Of a DNA stretch of 64,000 nucleotides, positions 58,623 through 64,000 are shown piece by piece. The notes under the pieces were generated by a model. The model saw only the letters and a program-made list of their open reading frames with translations, searched no databases and was not told the origin of the DNA. The DNA comes from Paraspadella gotoi (taxonomy: Eukaryota > Chaetognatha), in contig CM119265.1 of assembly GCA_051294375.1 (NCBI GenBank), forward strand, positions 16,622,005 to 16,686,004, given 5' to 3'. Numbering within the stretch: position 1 is the first letter of the stretch; every line of letters begins with the position of its first letter. The translations under genes and the position numbers were made by a program.

Positions 58623-59353
58623 AGACACGAATACCGGTAATTGTAAAAAATTTTCTTTTGCTTCAGAGAAACTACTTGATCTTTTCATTTCCATAATATC
58701 AAACAAACTTAATGAACAGCTTAGAAAAAATCAAAAGACCAAAATTATATTTAAAAAAAAAATAGTGTGTTTATCAACTGATCACTTCAGCAACCCAAGC
58801 TATTATGGTTTGATTTAAAGCCACGAAAAAAAATGCCCATTTAGCTTTTTAAATAACAATACTACGTCTGATGAGACAAAGTTAATAGATTCTGGAACCA
58901 CAATAAAAATTATGCTGTTTAGAATGCCTCGCCTCGGAAAAAGTAAATCTGTAAATATAAAAACCTGCATTTGTATTATCTGTTCTAGACCTCATTTGAC
59001 TAGTAAACAAGCAAATATATAAGTAATAAGAAGATCTATGAAGTAACATATCCATAAAAAAATTCAAAAAATAAAAAAAACGGCCAAAAGAAGGCAACCC
59101 CATCACAGACCAGTAGAACAAGTAACTAAGCGCATTGATATATTAGCTGAATACTTCACATGGAATAAAATATACAAAAAGTTTTAAATTTCAAAAAAAC
59201 ATTTTTCTACCACCCAAAATCTAAATTGTGACAACTTCACTTAATTCAAAATTAAATATTCAGCAACAAATGACCTACTTATTTGGCAGCTACGTAGCAA
59301 ATAGGGCTCCATCTGACTGCGCAGAGCCAATATATTACAAGAATTAAAACTTC
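58610..59353. other. Spacer between G6PD and RABAC1; no gene seen
   Basis: AT-rich; only short frames, none convincing. Presumably G6PD 3' UTR and intercistronic sequence. Confidence 0.5.
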
Positions 59354-60928
59354 TTAGGGTCCCCGCCAGTTGTAAACTTCTCCGGAATAAACGTATCCGT
59401 TGGCCTGAGCGAGTTCGTCGTTTTCCTTCGGTCCTCTGGTTCCGTAAACGTACGGAATGGGCTTCGGCTTTTCCCTCTCGATGCGATGTAGAAGAGGAGT
59501 GAAGATACGCCACGCCTCAACCAATTCGTCGGAGCGAACGAAGTGAATCTGGCTGCCGCTGAAGACGTCGAGGATAAGTCGCTCGTAGGCGTCCGGGAGC
59601 ACGATGCCTCCGTACCGATGCGAGTAGGTAAGATCGAGCTCGGTAAGCTCGCACCCAAAGGTCATCCCCGGTTTTTTCGTCATCACCTTAACGTACACGG
59701 CTTCGTTGGGCTGGACGCGAATTACGAGCTCGTTGCGCTGCACATCGGGACCGAAGATATCGCCAGAGACGTCCTTGTATTGAATGCGAACTTCGGCCTT
59801 TCTCTCGTTGAGCGCCTTGCCGCACCTCAAAATGAACGGCACGCCCTCCCATCGCTCGTTGTTGACGCGGATGACGGCGGTGGCGAAAGTAGGGGTAGCA
59901 GAGTTGTCGGGTACGGTTGGGTCATCCCTATACCCTTGACGGGTTTCGCTATCGGCCGGAGCGTCAGGATTGCCCACGTACTGACCGAGAACGCAATCCT
60001 TGAGTTCGATCGACGGTACAGATTTGAGAACCTTTACTTTTTCGTCGCGAATATCTTCCGCGTTCAAGGAAGGTGGTTTCTCCATAGCGACTAGTGTAAG
60101 GATCTGCAGAAGGTGGTTCTGCATGACGTCGCGAATGATGCCGAAGCCGTCGAAGTAGCCACCGCGACCCTGCGTTCCAAAAGGCTCCTTGAAAGTGATG
60201 ACGACGGAGGCGATGTTGTCTCGGTTCCAAGTCGGTGCGAAAATGCGGTTGCTGAATCGCAACGTCAACAAATTCTGAACCATCTCTTTGCCCAGGTAGT
60301 GATCAATTCGATAGATCTCATCCTCAGCGAAGCGCTCCTCTAAGTGCCTCGAGAGTTTTAGAGAGGATTCGGAATCGTGACCAAACGGCTTCTCCACGAT
60401 CAACGAGATCTTCCCGTGGCCCTCGCGGCAATTTTCCGAGACGAGAGCGGACACGGCCAAATAAACGCTCGGGGGCAAAGCCAAGTAAAAATAAACTCGC
60501 TTGTTCTTATCCTTGCAGACGCCGTTGATGTGGTCGTTGAGTTTAATGAAATCCCCGGCCAAATCATAACTTCCCTTTACGTACGAATTGATAGCAAGAA
60601 ACTGGGAAAATTTATTCCCGTTATTTTTTTGCTCTTCTATAGTAAGTTTAGAATGTGGCGCTATTCTCGCTCCGATGTCGGCGACGGTCAAATCGGACCG
60701 AGCGTAGCCAACGATGCGAGAGTTCGCCGGAAGGAGTCCATCTCGGAAGAGCCACCACAACGTCGGGTAAATCTTCTTCTTGGACAGGTCACCCGACGCT
60801 CCCAGAACGACAAAGATGTGCACTACTTCCTTCTCCACCGAGACTGTCTCCCGGACAGCGGCGATGCCGGAAGCACGATGCTCTTGTGAGCCCTTCTTGT
60901 GACGAGTTTCGGGTTTGGCGGAAGACAT
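59354..60928 (-). CDS. G6PD: Glucose-6-phosphate 1-dehydrogenase
   Basis: Complete, intronless, 524 aa (human 515). Oxidises glucose-6-phosphate to 6-phosphogluconolactone with NADP+, the entry step of the oxidative pentose phosphate pathway, in the cytosol. The N-terminal Rossmann motif [20 protein letters not shown] binds the coenzyme. IVEKPFGHD and the active-site signature [15 protein letters not shown] with the catalytic His and Lys are present. [20 protein letters not shown] and the structural-NADP region near the C-terminus ([15 protein letters not shown]) are also there. Nothing is missing. It lies 341 bp downstream of MMAA. Plus-strand frames over it are shadows. Confidence 0.98.
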   Translation of the reverse strand: MSSAKPETRHKKGSQEHRASGIAAVRETVSVEKEVVHIFVVLGASGDLSKKKIYPTLWWLFRDGLLPANSRIVGYARSDLTVADIGARIAPHSKLTIEEQKNNGNKFSQFLAINSYVKGSYDLAGDFIKLNDHINGVCKDKNKRVYFYLALPPSVYLAVSALVSENCREGHGKISLIVEKPFGHDSESSLKLSRHLEERFAEDEIYRIDHYLGKEMVQNLLTLRFSNRIFAPTWNRDNIASVVITFKEPFGTQGRGGYFDGFGIIRDVMQNHLLQILTLVAMEKPPSLNAEDIRDEKVKVLKSVPSIELKDCVLGQYVGNPDAPADSETRQGYRDDPTVPDNSATPTFATAVIRVNNERWEGVPFILRCGKALNERKAEVRIQYKDVSGDIFGPDVQRNELVIRVQPNEAVYVKVMTKKPGMTFGCELTELDLTYSHRYGGIVLPDAYERLILDVFSGSQIHFVRSDELVEAWRIFTPLLHRIEREKPKPIPYVYGTRGPKENDELAQANGYVYSGEVYNWRGP

Positions 60929-61269
60929 CTTTGATCGTGAGACTCGTTGGAAGCTTCGAAAAATAAGTTACCCGCGACTGACGTTAGTTAATAGTGTATG
61001 GACCTGCCTCTCTTAAAATGAAAGTAAACGTAAAAAAAGAACAAAAAAAGGAGAAGAAAACTAAAATTAACTATTTTATTTAAAAAAAAAAACAACAAAA
61101 AAACCACAGGCAATGGAATAAAAATTAAGAAGAATTTAACTCAAAATGTTTAATAAATCATTATGATTGTCATATAAAATTGTTAACGAGTTTTTTTTAT
61201 TAATTTCAATCTCAGCACAATAATCTATTTGTTTTTAAGTTAACTCTTTTTTGTTTTACTTCATAAATG
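60929..61269. other. Short MMAA-G6PD spacer
   Basis: No gene. T-rich on the minus strand. An acceptor-like TTTTTCGAAG ends at 60954, 25 nt before the G6PD ATG. Confidence 0.5.
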
Positions 61270-62391
61270 TTAAAGTCTTTCCTCGCGTCCGATATACATT
61301 TCAATGAGTTCGTCGGCCGCGTCGGCGGGAGCGAGACGACCATCGCTCACCCTACTCTCTATGTCTCTCGCCGAATCCTGACCCACTCTCGCATAAAACA
61401 ATTCTAAGAGTCTAGAGTTCACTCGGTTCCACATCCAAACCTTTAACTGTTGCTTCCTGCGCGCCTGAAACTCTCCCGATTCGATCATGGTCATTCGAAA
61501 CTTCTCCATCAGATCCCAGAGATCTTCGAGGCCATCGCCGGTTTTTGACGAGACTCGTTTGACGCAGGGTCGCCAGGACGAACTCCGCGGTCGCACAAAT
61601 TTGAGGGCGGAGGTGTACTCGGCGGAGATCTTTCTGGCGGCGTCAATGAGATTCCCGTCGCTTTTGTTGACGACGACGACGTCGGCGAATTCAATGACTC
61701 CTTTCTTGATTCCCTGAAGCTCATCACCGCCCGCCGGCGGAATGATCAACACGAACATGTCGACCATGTCGGCGACGGAGACTTCGCTTTGACCGACGCC
61801 CACAGTCTCCACGATTACGATGTCAAATCCACAGCATTCTGCCAGAGTGACGCTTTCGTTGGTGACGCGAGTGACTCCGCCTAAGGCGCCCGCATTAGGT
61901 GAAGGCCGGATAAAGGCGCTAGGATTGACTGAGAGTTCTGGCATCCGCGTTTTGTCGCCCAGAAGAGACCCGCCTGAGGTAGTGGAGGAGGGATCAACGG
62001 CAAGAACGGCAAGTTTGTAGTTCTTACCAATCAAAAGTTTGCCAACTGACTCGATGAAGGTGCTCTTGCCGGCCCCGGGGGGGCCCGTCAGTCCAATCCG
62101 AAATGACTTGGGGACGTCGAGATTGACGCGACGATTATGCTCGAGCACCATGGAAAGCAATTTTTTGGCATCAGCACGCTTGCGAGGGTGCACTGATTCC
62201 ACCAAAGTGACACTGCGCGCGAGTGCGGCACGCTCCCCCCTAACGATACCCTCAAAAAGATCGTGGACACTTGGTTGTTTCACTTTGAAATGGGAAAAGT
62301 TTGATTCCCACCGTCGAGCACAGATTGGGGTGTTCGGCAGTCCCTGATGAAATCGAAAAAAACGATTTGCCGGGAAGCAGATTTTCGACAT
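61270..62391 (-). CDS. MMAA: MMAA, G3E-family GTPase chaperone of methylmalonyl-CoA mutase
   Basis: Intronless, 373 aa. Mitochondrial ArgK/MeaB-type GTPase that guards and reloads adenosylcobalamin on methylmalonyl-CoA mutase. A basic presequence (FPANRFFRFHQGLPN) precedes the domain. G1 GLTGPPGAGKSTFIE, DPSSTTSGGSLLGDKTRM, FIRPSPNAGALGGV, IVIVETVGVGQSE (G3) and VVNKSDG (G4, NKxD) are all intact, as are the C-terminal helices that form the dimer arm. Its presence implies B12-dependent propionate metabolism in this animal. The ATG is only 50 bp after the HDAC8 stop codon, with an ACAG acceptor 11 nt before it. Confidence 0.95.
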   Translation of the reverse strand: MSKICFPANRFFRFHQGLPNTPICARRWESNFSHFKVKQPSVHDLFEGIVRGERAALARSVTLVESVHPRKRADAKKLLSMVLEHNRRVNLDVPKSFRIGLTGPPGAGKSTFIESVGKLLIGKNYKLAVLAVDPSSTTSGGSLLGDKTRMPELSVNPSAFIRPSPNAGALGGVTRVTNESVTLAECCGFDIVIVETVGVGQSEVSVADMVDMFVLIIPPAGGDELQGIKKGVIEFADVVVVNKSDGNLIDAARKISAEYTSALKFVRPRSSSWRPCVKRVSSKTGDGLEDLWDLMEKFRMTMIESGEFQARRKQQLKVWMWNRVNSRLLELFYARVGQDSARDIESRVSDGRLAPADAADELIEMYIGREERL

Positions 62392-62402
62392 TTTTTAAAA
62401 TC

Positions 62403-62425
62403 CTGTACATGTATATGACTATGAA
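62403..62425 (-). promoter_or_regulatory. 3' splice acceptor before MMAA ATG (trans-splice candidate)
   Basis: TCATATACATGTACAG ends at 62403, inside the 50-bp HDAC8-MMAA gap. No AATAAA is visible in that gap. Confidence 0.5.
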
Positions 62426-62441
62426 TGAGAATGAGATAGAT

Positions 62442-63722
62442 CTAGGTAAGTGTAACGTTTTTTATTTTTTCTAAAATCGTCCCTATGATCTTATTCAAGT
62501 ACTGTTCGGTATTTTCATCTTTGATGAACGAGGGAAAAACGTTGAGTGTAAAATCGGGTCCAAAGCGCTCAAACTCGGAACATTCTGCAGGGACTTCTTC
62601 GGAAATTTCTTTCTCCAAAATTGCAGCTGTCAATAGGGTCCAGCATTTGGCAGTATTCACGTGATTATAACCGCCTCCGCCTAAGACTAAAGTAGGAACT
62701 GGGCAAAATCCTCTCAATGACTCCAAACAACGCCGCATGCCTAATGGAGTAAGATTAAAGGCGAGGTTGGGATCGCCGGAAATGCAATCAGCGCCGCACT
62801 GTACGACGACGGCATCTGGTAAAAATTTTTTTGAGACTTCGCCGACTATTTTACAAAAAGTATAGACATATTTGTCGTCCCCGATTCCGTTTTTAAGCGG
62901 AACGTTTACGCAGTGACCCAGACCCTTGCCGATACCCTCCTCGTCGACGCCGCCGGTGCCAGGAAAAAATCCCGCCTCAAATTTGTGAAGCGAAACCGTG
63001 AAGACCGAGTTAGTGTGCCGAAAGGCTTCTTGCACGCCGTCGCCGTGATGAAGGTCCAAGTCGATGTAAAGGATTCGATTAAAAGTCTTTGACAACTCGT
63101 GAACGGCGATTACGACGTCGTTTGCGTAGCAAAATCCCGAGGCTCGATCCCGGTGTGCGTGGTGCCAACCGCCCATCCAATTTATGGCGATACCGCACCG
63201 ACCTTGCGTAAGGGAGCGGGCAGCCGCTAGGGAAGCGCCGACGCAAAGTTGGACAAAATCAAACGTTCTCTTCGTCGGGGGACAGTCGTAGGCCAAACCG
63301 AAGTCCTCGCCGGATTGGTCGACGTCGTCGTCTTCGTCAGCGGCGTTTGAATCGCGTAAGTAATTGATGAATGACGAATCGTGAAAGGAAATCAATTCGT
63401 CGTAAGAAGCCAAATCTGGTTTAATGATCCTCGTCTCCTTCAGCAATCCGTAACTCTGAACGAGCGAATGGAGCAAGAGTGCTCGACCGGTAATTTGTAC
63501 CAACCCGTTGCACCGCAAAAATAATCGCTCGGAGAAGACGTAGCCGACTGATGATGGAGCTAGATAAGGTTTACTAACTGTGAGGGACGGTAGAAGGACT
63601 GGAGTGTCTCGAGAGTAATTTCCGATTTTTTTACGAAACCGCCCATCGAATGAGCCATTATTAGCAAGAACGTTTTCGTCGTCGTCGTCGGAATTTAAAT
63701 CGTATGCACTGCAATGGGACAT
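62442..63722 (-). CDS. HDAC8: HDAC8-type class I histone deacetylase
   Basis: 426 aa from the ATG at 63722; the upstream frame would need a TTG start and crosses splice-like sequence. The N-terminus carries about 35 extra residues, including an acidic NSDDDDENV stretch. Catalytic features: INWMGGWHHAHRDRASGFCY with the His-His dyad, YIDLDLHHGDGVQ with the zinc Asp and His, FFPGTGGVDEEGIGKG, QCGADCISGDP with the second zinc Asp, and LGGGGYNHVNTAKCW with the transition-state Tyr. It deacetylates lysines, including cohesin SMC3 in vertebrates. An AG acceptor abuts the ATG (TTATTCCAG, ending 63723) and another (ATTTCAG) ends at 63740. The gene ends 50 bp before MMAA. Confidence 0.93.
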   Translation of the reverse strand: MSHCSAYDLNSDDDDENVLANNGSFDGRFRKKIGNYSRDTPVLLPSLTVSKPYLAPSSVGYVFSERLFLRCNGLVQITGRALLLHSLVQSYGLLKETRIIKPDLASYDELISFHDSSFINYLRDSNAADEDDDVDQSGEDFGLAYDCPPTKRTFDFVQLCVGASLAAARSLTQGRCGIAINWMGGWHHAHRDRASGFCYANDVVIAVHELSKTFNRILYIDLDLHHGDGVQEAFRHTNSVFTVSLHKFEAGFFPGTGGVDEEGIGKGLGHCVNVPLKNGIGDDKYVYTFCKIVGEVSKKFLPDAVVVQCGADCISGDPNLAFNLTPLGMRRCLESLRGFCPVPTLVLGGGGYNHVNTAKCWTLLTAAILEKEISEEVPAECSEFERFGPDFTLNVFPSFIKDENTEQYLNKIIGTILEKIKNVTLT

Positions 63723-63903
63723 CTGGAATAAGCCCAACTCTGAAATCTTTGATCGAATATCGTATATTGTAAAAAAAGAGTAGATAAATTCCTGGCACAA
63801 TTTGATAATTTAATTTCATGATTAAAAAAAAACGAACCCAAACGCCAAAAAAAGTTTTATAAAACATCACATTTTCAGTCTGTTAAAAGAAAAAAATGGA
63901 GCT

Positions 63904-64000
63904 TCACTTGCAGATGCCGATGACCCCGCAAGCCAGCCTGGCGCCAGCATTCCCTGTAATGAGGCTAAGATCATGGCCTCCTTTGCCAAGATCGTCGACG
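63904..64000 (-). CDS. SOD1: Cu/Zn superoxide dismutase, C-terminal end only
   Basis: The last 32 amino-acid codons are visible on the minus strand and run off the window. They read [14 protein letters not shown], then [17 protein letters not shown] and a TGA. This is the classic SOD1 C-terminus, with the Arg of NAGxR that guides superoxide and the Cys of ACGVIGI that forms the intrasubunit disulfide. A cytosolic type is likely but cannot be settled without the N-terminus. HDAC8 starts 181 bp downstream. Confidence 0.93.
   Translation of the reverse strand, partial: VDDLGKGGHDLSLITGNAGARLACGVIGICK

Overview
This is a eukaryotic, almost certainly animal, nuclear window. Genes have GT-AG introns. 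The protein set includes a ciliary transition-zone protein (MKS1), a class I histone deacetylase of the HDAC8 type, a Rab/prenyl acceptor (RABAC1), ASH2L, MCM6 and Cu/Zn SOD. Exons are of mixed base composition, while introns and spacers are very AT-rich and full of short inverted-repeat transposons and SINE-like repeats. I cannot name the species from the sequence. The operon-like layout would fit an invertebrate lineage that uses spliced-leader trans-splicing.

Layout. Nineteen genes lie on the minus strand, so transcription runs from high to low coordinates: SOD1 (3' end only, window edge), HDAC8, MMAA, G6PD, RABAC1, MKS1, a USP deubiquitinase, POLR2K, EXOSC5, a PWWP-domain gene, RRP9, NSMCE4, MCM6, a YME1L-type mitochondrial protease, RECQL, a small membrane protein, ASH2L and CLCC1 (3' end cut off). 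Only two candidate genes are on the plus strand, and both are nested in introns of the YME1L-type gene: a C2H2 zinc-finger gene (18762-21879) and an unrecognised four-exon gene (28134-28977).

Many neighbouring genes are separated by only 50-400 bp (169, 170 and 171 bp in three cases). A good 3' splice acceptor often sits 0-55 nt upstream of the ATG with no visible upstream exon. Together these suggest polycistronic transcription with trans-splicing. The larger gaps and the long introns are mostly explained by inserted repeats: short introns here are about 69-76 nt, and long ones look like a short intron plus one or more elements.

The main biological surprise is the YME1L-type gene (13354-30811). 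Its metalloprotease zinc site is intact, but its AAA domain has lost the Walker B glutamate, both arginines of the RPGRFD motif, the sensor asparagine and the pore-loop segment. It therefore looks like a protease carried on a dead ATPase. Other points of note are a 2.5 kb fold-back element with about 1 kb arms and a TCAC target duplication (44095-46589), a TRIM-type miniature LTR retrotransposon (24224-24759), two tRNA-related SINE families, two 69-nt stop-free in-frame introns (in RECQL and MCM6), and a 42-codon membrane micropeptide ORF inside a transposon-like segment of the RABAC1 intron.

Functionally the row of genes mixes chromatin and genome maintenance (ASH2L, RECQL, MCM6, NSMCE4, HDAC8, PWWP), RNA machinery (RRP9, EXOSC5, POLR2K), mitochondrial functions (MMAA, YME1L-like), redox and pentose phosphate metabolism (G6PD, SOD1), membrane traffic (RABAC1) and ER channel/cilium roles (CLCC1, MKS1). 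That is the housekeeping mix typical of animal operons rather than one pathway.
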